Part shown: piece after piece, positions 44,880-57,317 of the stretch
Numbering within the stretch: position 1 is the first letter of the stretch
Layout of the letters: every line of letters begins with the position of its first letter
Assembly: GCA_036874045.1 (NCBI GenBank)
Contig: CM072343.1
Span: 13,846,001-13,910,000, forward strand
Length of the DNA stretch: 64,000 nt
Origin: Cymodocea nodosa
Lineage: Eukaryota > Streptophyta > Magnoliopsida > Alismatales > Cymodoceaceae
Reading direction: 5' to 3'
Made by a program: the position numbers and the translations under genes
The notes under the pieces: generated by a model
The model's database searches: none
What the model was told of the DNA's origin: nothing
The model's input: only the letters and a program-made list of their open reading frames with translations

Positions 44880-45644
44880 GGAGATCCTTCCGTATGACGA
44901 CTTGGGGTGAAGAAGAGGAGGTTGTTTAGGATGAAGGGGAAGCTCACCAACCTTGAAGGAAAGCTCTTCCACAATCTTGGATGGAAGAGGGAGGCTGAAA
45001 ATTGGAGTTCTTTCCTTAGCCTTGCTGTGTGGAGGAGAAAGAGGGAGATGATTCTTTCCTTGGTCGACCATCCACTTTGGTCTTCCTTTGCTATTCATCT
45101 ATGGAAATAATTCAAACTCCTTCCAATTTGTGACCTCCTAAATTAAGCAAGTTTTGATGATTAATTGATTGAGATCTTCAAGAGTTGGAAGTATGAAATG
45201 GACGACCATGGGTTGTTGATTTCCAATGATTTTATCTAAAGGTCCACATCCTTCACCCTTATCAACAACTCACAAAATAACATTAAATGTATATGCACAT
45301 TACACATAAATTCCTACTAGATTATAAAGCAAAAATGAAATGTGCATAATATATTGCTTGCTCAATTGAAAATTATTTGATTTCATATCTTAACGATAAT
45401 TCTTTTAAGACATACATGAAATCAATATATAAAATTACTTATATCTACACATGGGCTAATTAACTAGGTGTTAATTTAATAAAGGATAACTTTGTGTATA
45501 ATCAACTATTTAATCCTTAATTCATGCATATGTCTAGAAATATGATTTGCATGTAATTCCACATTAGAACATATATATTTGCAACTTATAATCGTTAACA
45601 TGCATGAATTAACATATATAAAATGTACACATTGATACTTTACA

Positions 45645-46821
45645 CACCCCCATACCTAGTCTTTACTAGTCCCTTAGTAAAGGACTAAAACTAGACAATG
45701 AAAACACAAAGGCCATATGAAAGTGCACTTATTAAAAATAGAAAACAAAAACAACTAATAACAAATAACAAAAATAGAACTAACCTAAGCCACTTTTGTA
45801 GGGATCACAACTACACTTAGCATGTGCAGTAAGCCTTTAAATCCCTAAGTCACTCTAGTGGCAGAGTTGTGTCTTCGAAGGGTTTTCAGCGGATGTACCT
45901 ATAAAATCCAAAAGAAAATATAAAACAAATACAAATAAAAGACAAAAATAACAAAAATATGCTCTTGGTTTCCTAAACATAGATAAAGTTGCTCTTAAGT
46001 AGTCTCAACCTATTAGCTTCACTTTTATTCAATCACCTTCTCACCTTTCTAGTTTGGATTCAAATAATCATTCAATTTCCATCACAAGAAAGTAAAGTAC
46101 TATATAAATAAATGTATGTGATAATGGCCAAGACTAAGAAATAACCTACTCAACTCCCTTCAAGTTACCTAGGCAATCCCAAAGGTCTATCCTTGAGTCT
46201 ATTGTCCCTTTATTTTTACTCTCTTTTTTATTTTCTTTTTTAGATTACCTCCTACTCCAACACCTTTTTACACCACCACAATCCCTTACTTAGGGGAAAG
46301 TTGACCAATTACTTAGTAGTTTTTGTAAGAATAGGTAATCAATCTTTCTTCTTCTTCTTTTTTCTTTTCTTTTTTTTCATCATTTTTCTTGTTTTTCTTC
46401 TTCTTTTTTTTCTCCCTAGCCCTCTACCCCTAAGAGTTTCTTCCACATCATTGTGTGGGAATGGGCAATTTTACCTTAGCCCTTTTATTCTACCCTTCTC
46501 ATAGGACAACTCCAAGGTATATTCCTAAGTTCTTGCCTAAGTTTTCTTTCAAGAGGAGTGATTCCTTTCTAATCAAGGCCTTGTGTAAGTGCAACACGAC
46601 ATATAATCTCAAAAATATGGATGGTTTTGAATTTTATTCTTCTCCTCCCCTTAAGGTTTAAGGGTAAAGAATTCACTTCTAGGTCTCAATTATACCTAAG
46701 AAAATTTTATCCATTAGGACCTAAGAGCATATATAAAACATAATAAACAAGAAAAAGCACAAAATTGAAAAAAACTATCATCAAATGCCTTCCCCCCATA
46801 CCTAAATTTTGCATTGCCCAT
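45645..46821 (-). other. internal remnant of the Tat-like element, no coding sequence
   Basis: Between its polypurine tract (45645-45657) and the GyB LTR. It contains low-complexity pyrimidine runs (46340-46420) and, at 46789-46803, a second polypurine-like motif AGGTATGGGGGGAAG (minus strand). The small open frames here show no motif. Confidence 0.5.
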
Positions 46822-48830
46822 TGTATTGTTGTGAAAAGTTAAATCACAAACTTGTTTAATTTATTTTTATGCTTATATCAATAATTACTTTTAGAAGTAA
46901 ACAAACAACCTTTCACAAAAATTAGATATTAAATCTAATTTGTATTTTTAATTGCAAGTGCATAGTGTATATTGTATTTGTGTGCAAGTACAGGTCAATC
47001 CCATAGAGATTGAGTAAGAATTGTGTATTATTCTGATTTTTATATTGGAGTTTATATATGTTCAGTCAAGCACTCCGTTGAGTTACATTTAACACAACGT
47101 ACTTAGTTCGTGGAGTTATAGTTAACTCAACGGACTAACCTCGTGGACTTAAATTAACTTCATGAGCCTACTTTTCTAGTTAAATACTGTTATTTACAAA
47201 GGAATTCGGCCAACCATTGGTCGGTTCTACAGAATGTAAATAACATCAATTAAGCTCTTTAATATTAGTTAATAGTAGATTTATCATTAAGCAACACTAA
47301 CATTCAGATATTTCAAATAGTAACCATTAAAATCTTTAATATCTAGGATGATTCAATTTCAGTAAACTATAAAACTATTTTCTGAATCAAACAAACATAA
47401 AACATTCACAATACTAATAATGATAACATTAATCACGATACAAAACAAATAATACAACACTTTAATACTAAATGTAAACACAGATAATGAATTGTTTTTG
47501 GTATTTTTGTTTTGATATGTTCCTAAAGATGAGCAAAAGGTGAAATATAAAAATCTCTATCGATAGTAAAAACTTCTATCACTACATGTGATGCGATTAC
47601 ACCACTGAAAACTTAATCACTTACAATCTTGCCTCCTCTCCCTATAGAATTGTGAATCAAGAATTGTAAGATGATCTCCTCTTCAACATACTGGCATCAA
47701 CCTGAAACCAAGGCTAGAAGCTTTATGATCTCCAGAGATATGAGTTGGTACTTGGTGAAAATGGCTTCCCTTCCTGCAACGTGATCACTTCTCATAATGG
47801 TTGTCAGTCACCATGTTTGGCTCGAAATTGACCCGACATCTAGAAAGTATCCTCAAAGACCTCCAATGGTTGGTGATTTTGGTGGTGGTGTGGAGCTTCA
47901 GGGAACTTCCAATGCTTCCTGCAGTTAGCGCGGTTCTCCACCTCCACACACACACTTTTTCTTCGTCTTTCTCCTCTTCTTTTATATTTCTTTCTGTAGT
48001 AACTGCTTCTGCTTAGATGATCGATTGAATTTCCTTCATTCCTATCAACGATGGTGATTTCTTCTTCATTCCATGAGTGAATTCTTGCGTGATACGTGCA
48101 ATAATGGTTTTCCTTTGAATTTCCTGTTTCTACAACTACTATAGTGGCATATTAGAAAATAAATGGTCTGTGGAGTTGTGGAGTTATAGATAACTCAACA
48201 GACTTACTTCGTTGATTTAACTATAAAACATGTGCAATAAAGAAATAACTTATAAGCTTACTAATACAACGTGTTACCTTAGTGTATATTCAATTAACTC
48301 ATTGCGTATAGTTATGCTAACTTAACAAGTTATACATGTGCAATTCACGTGATATACTAAAGCATTTAAATTCAACACATGCATAATTCTAACTTAACGA
48401 GTTCAGATATTTTAGATACTTACAAACCTAACTATCCGATGCTTAGATGCATTTCAGATAGTTAACAAATAACTTATCGAACATTCACTTAAGTCATGCA
48501 TTATGGTTACAACACGTGTACTCCAGGAAATAATAAAATATTCTTTAAGCATTTAAAACATAACTATCTGTACATGCAATATAACTCTCCGAAATAACAG
48601 AACTTTGGAGACATAAGAATTTCAAAGCCAATAACTTACCGACAGTTCAAAAATATACTTAATTAACGCTAATTCCTTGAAATTATGCAGATTCTTTCAT
48701 TAAAGCATATAACAGTGCAATTATAACATAATGGTATAATTCTCATATGATAAGCTAAATATTATGCAATTAACCACCATTTAGGCGTTAATATTATACA
48801 CTTTTTCATTCTAAACACTTCCCCCATACT

Positions 48831-50649
48831 TAAATTTTGCTAGTCCCTTAGCAAACCACTATGATCTACTAGTTGGTCTTTCTACAGTGTTAGAATTAAT
48901 TCTTCCTTTTTTTCTTTTTAGAATACATAAATTAGATTAATGTAAAGATAGTCTGTATTAATTCAGTAATCTAATTTAACATTGTTTTCTCCTCTTCAAC
49001 TTGCAAATGTATTTAAAACATATGTAAATTACATACAAAATATATTAGCATTACATAGGTGGTAATTATATTATCATTTTTTCTTCTTTTCAACATCTGT
49101 TATCCCAAATTTTGCAATATGATTTCCAGAATAAATTTCAACTACATACGAATCAAAACATAATCCAACACAATATGATTAAAATAAGAAGAATAATGAA
49201 TTGTATCTCAGATAAACAACTTCAAAAGTCTAATCTAGATTCATACTTCAATAATCTTAGATAACAGAAAATATACTTGATTCAAAAGATATCTGTATTT
49301 CACAAAACACTTTTATCTTTTAAGAACAATATATGCATATTTGTACTTTAAAGTTTATTTGAAAAGCTTGAATCATACAAGAGCTTTCTAGTGTACCCAT
49401 GTATTGAGCTTTCAATTAATAATCCCAGATCTAATCAGGATCTTAGGTTACCAGATTTAAAGAGTCCTTTTTGAGGTCAACAATCCTTACATACCTATCT
49501 GCTCAAGTACAAAATGCTCATGATCAAACAAGTCAATAAATTCTCAAAGTTTTTCTCTTTTTTTTCTTTTTCTTTTCAACACAATATATATTCATATTTC
49601 ATTAATACAGATGCTATAAAACACAAATCTCATATAATCCTACTTCTATTATTTACTAAAAATATGAATCCATAACAATAAGCTCATACTTTTTTTGTAG
49701 TTTAATAAGATTTACACATAAATTATTCTACAAGTTTAATCAATCAAATTAAATGTATCCTTGATCATATGTATTTCATTTAATCCAAAAATCAACATTT
49801 CAACTCTTTTAGGATTTCAGATCATTTACTGAATTTTAGTTAAGCATTCTGATTTCTTTTTAAAATAGTGAAATTATTAAACTCATAAAATTCAACAAAA
49901 ACATAAGATACTATATCTAGATTTGTATAATAGTAAAATTTGTAGTATCTTATATGAAATTCTAAATATAACATTCAAGTAGTTACAGTGTTGTTAAAAA
50001 TTTGACAGTCTCAATTATCGGATAGTTACAGCAAATTCATCAAATAAAATTTTCAATTTCAGTTCCCACAGAAATTTACAACACTGTTCTAATTCCTTTA
50101 ATTAACAAAATTACTTGACTTTTAATCTAATTACCTCCCTCCATACCTATATTTTGCATTGTCCTCAAAGTAAAAGATTTTACAATAAATACAGTAATTG
50201 TTAGCATGCATGAATATTGTTTCGTTGACTTAGCACCTAACTCAACGAACTTAATTTGTTGAGTTAATGAATAACTCCATGAACTAAGTTTAAATGTAAA
50301 TTCAGGATAAGTAATCAATTACATACCTTGTTCTTTTGTATCTCCTTCAACATCTTCTGACTTTTGATTCTGAAAAACTTTTCATTCACAAATAAAAGCA
50401 GAATATATAACAAAATAACAAAACATAAATTGTTAATTCTATGTCTTGTGTGGAACCTAGGCTCCTATGCCTTTGGTGGCTCACAAGCAAGCTAGCTAGT
50501 TACCCAGAACAGATACCAACAAACTAGATTGATATTTTATTTGTTTTTTTCTTTTCTTTTTATAAAATAAAACAAAAACTAAAAATTTTTCTTCCTTTTC
50601 TAAAAATATATGTAGAGTACACACAACATTAAAAGTACAAAATCATAAT
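48831..50649 (-). repeat. GyB non-coding block
   Basis: Matches GyA 8231-10043 throughout, including agcttgaatcatacaagagc at 49366, taggttaccagattt at 49444, the second polypurine-like motif, and ggctcctatgcctttggtggctcac near 50460. No coding frame. Confidence 0.8.
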
Positions 50650-51367
50650 TTAAGAACATGATTGAAAAGTAGTAACAAACAAAATAAACGTGTAAGTCCA
50701 AGCAAACCTTTTAGGCATAATTCTCCTTGCAATTAATTTTGTTTTAATGCAATCCACTCTCTTTTTTAACTTGTAAACTTGCAGTATGTTATCAATACTA
50801 ATTATAAGTGTATTACCATTAATAAATTGAAATGCAGAGAGGGATCCTTTTTCGTTCCAAGATAATGTAGTTGTTTCTATTTCTACAGATATTTCAAAAT
50901 ATTTCTTTTCCCATTTCCATTCATTTATGTCTTTTATAATCCATATTTGAAATTTCATCAGTTCATCCTACCATCTTATTAGACATAAAGTAGGATCATC
51001 ATATTCATTATACCACATTCCTAATTGAATTTTATCATATTCTGCAAACAGTGGTTTAGCTATATCACTAGGTATAGGCAATATTTCTATAAAGTCATCA
51101 TCATAACTATCTATGCTTACTATGTATAAATCAGATCTAAATGCAACTGATATATCTATGACTAAATATATATATCCATCAAGTATGACATGTATGTTGT
51201 TAATTAATGTTTTCTGTCCTAGATATATCATAGTATTTTTAGTCTAAGATCTATTTAGAAAATTATACACACTTAAACATAAATCTTCATCCCAATTTCT
51301 AGTTGGTCTCCAGTAATACAATTTTTTAGGAATTGTTGAATTTTTATTAGAAAAGATTAATGTTGAC
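50650..51367 (-). pseudogene. GyB F-box protein, C-terminal part
   Basis: Homologous to residues of about 140-375 of the GyA F-box protein: IYLGQKTLINNIHVILDGYI, IVSIDSYDDDFIEILPIPSD, YNEYDDPTLCLIRW, then after a Trp-to-TAG stop near 50960 FQIWIIKDINEWKW and ARRIMPKRFAWTYTF. A second stop lies near 51245 (Trp codon of NRSW). The N-terminal F-box lies beyond the GyC insertion and is missing. It proves that the F-box frame has been propagated with the element. Confidence 0.88.
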
Positions 51368-54300
51368 TATTTAGAATGAAAAAGTGCATAATATTAATGG
51401 TTAAATGATGGTTAATTGCATAATATTTATCTTATCATATGACAATTAAGCCATTATGTTATAATTGCATTGTTATATGCTTTAATGAAAGAATCTATAT
51501 AATTTCAAGGAATTAGCGTTAATTTAGCACATTTCTAAACTGTTAGTAAGTTGTTGGTTTTTAATTCTTTAGTATCTGAATTTTCTATTATTTCGGAGAG
51601 TTATATTGCATGTACCGGATAGTTATGTTTTAAACGCTAAAAGAATATTTAGGTGAACAGTAACAACTCATTGAGTTAGTGTTCTTTTTGTTAAAAGATC
51701 ACGTGCCAACTCGTTGAGTTACATGTTTAAAGGTATAAAAAGATCACGTGAGAACTCGTTGAGTTAGCGAGTAAAAACCTTAAGTTATATATTTGAACTT
51801 GTTAACTTAGAATTATGCACGTGCTGAATTTAAATGCTTTATTATGTCATGTGAGATGCACATGGTTAACTCGTTGAGTTAGCATAACTATATGCGTTGA
51901 GTTACGTGAATACACACTAAGGTAACTGTTGAGCTATATTTTTAGCTCAAGCTTTACTGCAAGTGCACAGTTCTTTTGGTGTACATGGCAAATACAGGTC
52001 ATTCTTCCACAAGGATTGTGTTTATGACTTAATCAACTATTACTCAACTTGTTCTTCAAGCTCTTAGGTATACTTCAGTAAATTAATGACATGTGAATGT
52101 AGAATAATCAAAGTTAACACAAGCTCACAAATCATGCAATTTCAAGGCAATTTGTAGTGTAAAATGGTGATGTGAATCAATTTCTTTACTTGTAAATCTA
52201 TCAACTCATTCAATTATAACATGCACACAAGTTCCACGTGATTTCAGAAGTGATATCAATGCATCAATATTAAGGAAAGAAAAATAAAACAACAAGGTTC
52301 AATAGACTATACTACTCTATTCTAATTTATACTAAATGCATGCAACTATGCTATTTGCTAATCTAGCTAAACTATACTATACTACTTGCATTAGAAATTC
52401 TTTTTGGAGATTGATTAGGACAAAATGTGATCTATATAAGATATAACAAAATCAATTAACTACTGAAATTAAAATTAACAACTAGATATAAGTGATAGGT
52501 TCTTCATTCAAATGAACATCAACACTTATTTTCTTCTTCTTTCAATTCACACCTTCTTCTCAAATGCGTCAAGCCACCATTGATGAGTGTCATTCACTCG
52601 TGTGAAAGCCTCACCAACAGCCCCAACAATACATGTGAATAGAGGATGCAAATTAGAAGTTGAAAAGAAGAATTAAACATTCATATACATTCATTGAACT
52701 CTATCTAGCTAAGAAGACATATAATTGAGATGTTCACCACCATTTCTCATCAATTCTTCCTTCTATACAAGAAAATAATAAACTCTAAGAGTTGTTACTA
52801 CCTTAGGAGCTTCTTATCTTCTTCTCTAGAGCTTTGAATTCAATGGAACTTGGCAGCAAATCCACCTCCAAGCTTGGACGTCTTCTCCTTAGCCCTTGGA
52901 ATGGTGAATAGCATCAATGGATGGTCTCCTTGCAAGCATAAGCCTCACCTCCAAGCTTTCTTCTCTTCTTTCTTTCTCTCCTTGGATGCACCAAGGTGTT
53001 GGCCGAAAATCCTCTCCCCTTGTATTTATGTTGTTTTGTCTTCTCTCTCTTTGATGTGGCACCTTGGTTTTATCACCAAGCCAATAAGATGCCATAGATC
53101 TAGGAGGGCCAATAAGGTGTTGGCATGTCCTCTTCTTTAAAGTTTAGTCCACCAACTTTTGATTCTTTACATCTTCTTTGGTCTTTTGCATTAAGCTCCT
53201 CCCATATATATGTTACCTACAATTAATGGAAGTTGAACTCCAAGAGACATTAGCCAACATAGGACATGCAAAATAAATCAATGTGTTTCATGTAAAATTA
53301 TATCTAATGGGGGATGCACTTGTTAATTAAATTTCTATATTGCACTATATTTCAAGACTTATATTACCCATAATTAATATCATTTATCCATCATAGGTAT
53401 ATAATATCATGCAAAATTACTTATAAAATTCATTAAAAATGGGCAAAATTAAAGCTTGAACAGTAACACGTTATGTTAGCAGCTTATTTCTTTATTGCAC
53501 GTGTTTTATAGTTAAATCAACGAAGTAAGTCCATTGAATTATTTGTAACTCCACGGATCATTTATTTACTAATATGCCACTGTAGTGGTTGTAGAAATAG
53601 GACATTCGAAGGAAAACCACGATTGCACGTATCACGTAGGAATTCACTCGTGGAAGGAAGAAGAAATCACCATCGTTGATATGAACGAAGGAAATCCAAT
53701 CGATTATCTAAGTAGAAGTAGTTACTACTAAGAAATATAAAAGAAAAGGAGAAAAGACGAAGTGTGTGTGTGTGCAGAGGTGGACCATGCTAATTGCAGG
53801 CAGCGTTGGAAGTTCCTTGAAGCTCCACACCACCATCACCGTAATCACCAACCATCCGAGGTATGTGAGGATACTTTCCTGATGTCGGGTCGATTTCGAG
53901 CCAAACACGGTGCTTGACAACCACTATGAGGAGTGATTGCATCGCGGGAAGGGAAGCCATTTTCACCAAGCATCGACTCATATCTTAGGATATTGTAAAG
54001 CTTCTAGCCATGGTTTTGGGTTGATGCCAGTATACTGAAGAGGAGATCATCTTGCAATTCTGGACTCGCAATTCTATAGGGAAAGGAGGTAGGATTGTAA
54101 GTGGTTAAGTTTTCAGTGGTGTAATCGCGTCGCATGTAGTGACAAAAGTTTTTACTGTCGATAGAGATTACTTTTACATTTCACCTTTCACCCATTTTCA
54201 TGACCATATCAAAAGAAAAATACCAAAAACAACAAATTATCTATGTTTACATTTCGTATTTAAGTGTTGTATTGTTTGCTTTGTACCACGATTAATGCTA

Positions 54301-54859
54301 GCATCGTCAGTATTGTAAATGTTTCATGTTTGTTTGATTTAGAAAATAGAAAATAGTTTTACAATTTACTGAAATTGATTAGTTCTTGATACTTAAAGAT
54401 TTTAATGGTTACTGTTTGAAATATCTGAATGTTAGTGTTGCTGAATGATAAATCTAATATTAACTAGCATTAAAGAGCTTAATTGATGTTATTTACAATC
54501 TATGGAATCGCCTAATGGTTGGCCGAATTCCTTTGTAAATAGCAGTATTAAATTGGAAAGATAGCTTCGTTGAGTTAATTCAATTCCACAAGGTTAGTCC
54601 ATTGAGTTAGCTATAACTCAACGGAGTGCTTACTGAATATATAAATTTCATAATTAAAAATGAAACAGTACACAATTCTTACTCAATTCTCTATGGGATT
54701 GACCTGTACTTGCACACAAATACAATATACACTGTGCACTTGTAGTTAAAATACAAATTGGATTAAATAACTAATTTATGTGAAAGGTTGTTTGTTTACT
54801 TCTAAAAAGGAATAACTGATATAAGCAAGTTTAAGATTTAACTTTTCACAACCAATACA
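51368..54859 (+). repeat. GyC 5' LTR, split by a solo LTR
   Basis: Begins TATTTAGAATG (TG terminus decayed to TA) and ends CACAACCAATACA. Without the nested LTR it is about 1.95 kb, like the GyB LTR (1996 bp), with which it shares its 3' terminus. It carries a TATA box at 53734-53742. Confidence 0.88.
51927..53462 (-). mobile_element. solo LTR of a third, unrelated family
   Basis: 1536 bp, plus-strand ends TGTTGAGC and TTGAACA, with perfect GTAAC duplications (51922-51926 and 53463-53467). Removing it restores the word acactaaggtaac-acgtta of the host LTR. It contains a version of the conserved LTR block (51957-52017), which sets the orientation as minus. The open frame 52850-53140 has no motif. 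Confidence 0.88.
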
Positions 54860-54866
54860 AGTTTTC

Positions 54867-54883
54867 TAGCGCCGTTGCCGGGG
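54867..54883 (+). other. GyC primer-binding site (tRNA-Asp)
   Basis: TAGCGCCGTTGCCGGGG, one G-to-A change from the perfect complement of the plant tRNA-Asp 3' end. It lies 7 nt after the LTR, the same spacing as in GyA. Confidence 0.9.
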
Positions 54884-54966
54884 AATTGAGTAGCTAAGCA
54901 GCTGTAAGTGCTGTTTTGTTTTAATAGCAAGAAGAGTATTGTGTGTTTTCTTCTATAATTGAGAAT

Positions 54967-56090
54967 ATGACATATGCTTATGCTCAAAGATTTTTGAAAC
55001 CTATAGTTAGCATATGTGAATTCTACAATTTGGAAGGTCACAACATCTCTGATTGTTTGAAATTGAAACGATTGCAGATGGTTAGATCACATGAACAACA
55101 GATGAATTATATTCAATAAAATAGAGTTGAGTATGAGAATCCTATAGTTTACCCAACTGATGGTCAACTAAGAATGTGTAATATGTTGAGAGACAATGAA
55201 GTTCGGGATAGGTAAGACAAATTGGAGCGTAGTTTAGAATAAAACATGGACAAACTAGAACAATATATGTGTCAGCAATAAGAAGTCAACCAATTAAACT
55301 ATAAGGAAGCATATTTAGAACCTAAAATTGATATTATATACGAAACTAAAAAACTATAATGAAAATCAATCAAAAATTGAATGTAATGAGATTAGATGAT
55401 CTAGAAAGAAAACTAAAAGTATTGGATGAGTTTACAATGAAATTACAAGTTATGCAACAGGGAAACACAAATGAAAACTTTAATGTTATAGATTTGCATA
55501 ATTTGTGAGACATACAAACAACAGAGAATACCAATGCAATAGAATTTAAAGAATGCAATTTAAAACAAAAAACAGTTGAAGATCATAATCACGAAAATGA
55601 AATACAAGAACATCAAGAAAGTAACGAAAATCTGGAAGATGTATGTATAACACTAAGATCTGGAATTGATATACCATTAAGAATTCAAAAAGAAAGTAAT
55701 ATGAAGGTGGATACGAACACAAATCAAAATGATAATGAAAATATAATATCTGAAAATATAGAAATCAATGAAGAAAAGTCTAAATCAAAAAATGAGACTA
55801 AAAATGATCAAATGAAAGAAAAAGAATCTTTTAAATCACAATCATTAGCACCCTATCTTGAAAAATTACAACAAACATTTCCTAAAAAACAAGAAAAAAT
55901 TAGAGAAATTTTTGAAAAAGTACAAGTAAACATTCCTTTGTTAGACTTATTGCAAAAAATGCCACCTTGTGCTAAATTTCTTAAGGATTGGTGTACTAAG
56001 AAAAGAGAGCGAAAAGTTTTAAGGAAAGTCTTTTTAGTTAAGCAAAGTAGTTCCCTATTTCTGCCATAAATTCCTAAAAAGTTATATGAT
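54967..56090 (+). pseudogene. GyC 5' gag remnant with zinc-knuckle-like motif
   Basis: ATG at 54967 gives MTYAYAQRFLKPIVSICEFY, then NLEGHNISDC: CCHC spacing with Tyr in the second Cys place and His kept. No capsid domain precedes it. Then heptad-rich charged text, NLEDVCITLRSGID at 55630 and a linker to 56069. Stops and frameshifts are frequent. Confidence 0.7.
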
Positions 56091-57317
56091 CCTAGAATTC
56101 TTATTATATCATGCACCATAGGAAATACCATTCTAGAAAGAACCTTAATAGACCTAGGTGCAGATATAAATGTTATGCCAAGTGATATATTTGCATCCTT
56201 AGGATTAGAAGGCTTAATCTCTACTAGAACTATTATTCAACTAGCTGATAGAAGTATAAGATACCCTAGAGGAAAAATAGAGGATGTCTTAATTAAAATC
56301 AAAAACTTCATATATCCTATTGATATTGTAATTTTGGATTCCCAACAAATTAAGCATAAAATAGTGATACATGTTTAATTTTGAGAAGACCATTTTTAGC
56401 AACATCAATGGCTGTTATAAATTGTAAAACTGGAATTATGAAGTTAGCATATGGTAATGAGGATACTCAATTAAACATTTTCAAACCAGAAAAGTTAGAG
56501 GAGTTAGAAATGTCCTTACATACTATAGACTTTTTAGAGGATGAAGGAGATATGCTAGATGATGTGATTCAAGAAGAATTAAATAGGCAACTCAATTCTG
56601 AGATTTTAGAAGAAAGTGAAAGCATAAATGTAGGAGATCAGGAAGAAATTAATGTGGAAAATGATGATGTTCAATTAGGAGCTCTAGCTTTTGATGGACA
56701 ACAGTTAGAATTAAAACCTTTACCTCCTGAATTAACCTATATATTTTTGGAAGAAAAACGAACATGTCCAATCATTATTGCTTTAGATTTAAAAGAGGAT
56801 CAAATTGCTAGATTAAAAAATATAGTAAAAACATATAAAGAAGCAATAGGATGGACTATGACTGATATAAAAGGGTTAAGTGCAACTTTATGCTGTCACT
56901 ACATATATTTAGAAGAGAATGCTAAACCCATTAGAATTCATGAGAGAAGATTAAATCCAAACCTTAAAGAAGTAGTCAGGAAGGAGATAGTGAAATGGTT
57001 AGATAATGACATAATTTATCTGATTTTTGATAGCTCATAGGTTAATCCAATCCATGTAGTTCCCAAGAAATCAGGATTAACAGTTATAAGGAATGAAAGT
57101 CAGGACTTGATACCTACTAGAATTCAATTAGGCTGGAGAGTGTGTATAGACTATAGAAAGCTGAATGCTGTAACTAGGAAAGATCATTTTCCCATACCTT
57201 TTATAGATCAAATGCTAGAGAAATTAGCAAGGCAAGAATATTTTTGTTTCCTAGATGGGTATTTAGGATATAACCAAGTTCTAGTAGCATTAGAGGATCA
57301 AGAGAAAACAACTTTCA
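56091..57317 (+). pseudogene. GyC protease and N-terminal RT
   Basis: Protease: SCTIGNTILERTLIDLGADI with DLGA kept, then PSDIFASLGLEGL and QLADRSIRYPRGKIEDVL; a frameshift near 56375 precedes RRPFLATSMAVINCKTG. RT begins (HYIYLEENAKPIRI, VVPKKSG, WRVCIDYRKLNAVTRKDHF, FPIPFIDQM, YFCFLDGYLGYNQ) and stops abruptly after EDQEKTTFT near 57317. A Trp codon is TAG at 57038-57040. RT palm FMDD, RNase H and integrase are deleted. Confidence 0.88.

Larger units (their letters stand above)
27841..46821 (-). mobile_element. Tat-like gypsy element 3' end (LTR in three pieces plus internal scrap)
   Basis: LTR pieces 27841-28102, 41260-42916 and 44885-45644 (about 2.7 kb in sum) are separated by element CoA and a solo SIRE-type LTR; each junction is explained by a 5-bp duplication. 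The outer end is TGTTATGAAATT. The inner end lies next to a polypurine tract (45645-45657, GGTATGGGGGTG on the minus strand). The conserved LTR block is at 27882-27945. Internal sequence 45645-46821 has no coding region and ends at the GyB insertion. Tat-like assignment rests on the LTR wording, so it is tentative. The open frames at 41699-42249 and 44874-45110 are LTR text. Confidence 0.6.
46822..51367 (-). mobile_element. GyB: 3' part of a second F-box-bearing Athila-type element
   Basis: Consists of a 1996-bp 3' LTR (46822-48817, plus-strand ends TGTATTGTTGTG and TTCTAAACA), the polypurine tract (48818-48830), the conserved non-coding block, a second polypurine-like motif (50133-50148) and the C-terminal part of the F-box frame. 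It is cut at 51367 by the GyC insertion. The LTR carries the conserved block (46952-47003) and the dyad cluster (47073-47165). The 5' half is not in the window. Confidence 0.85.

Noticed and set aside
52850-53140. 96-codon open frame in the GTAAC-flanked solo LTR
   Set aside because: Low-complexity text with no domain; an opposing frame of similar length overlaps it.
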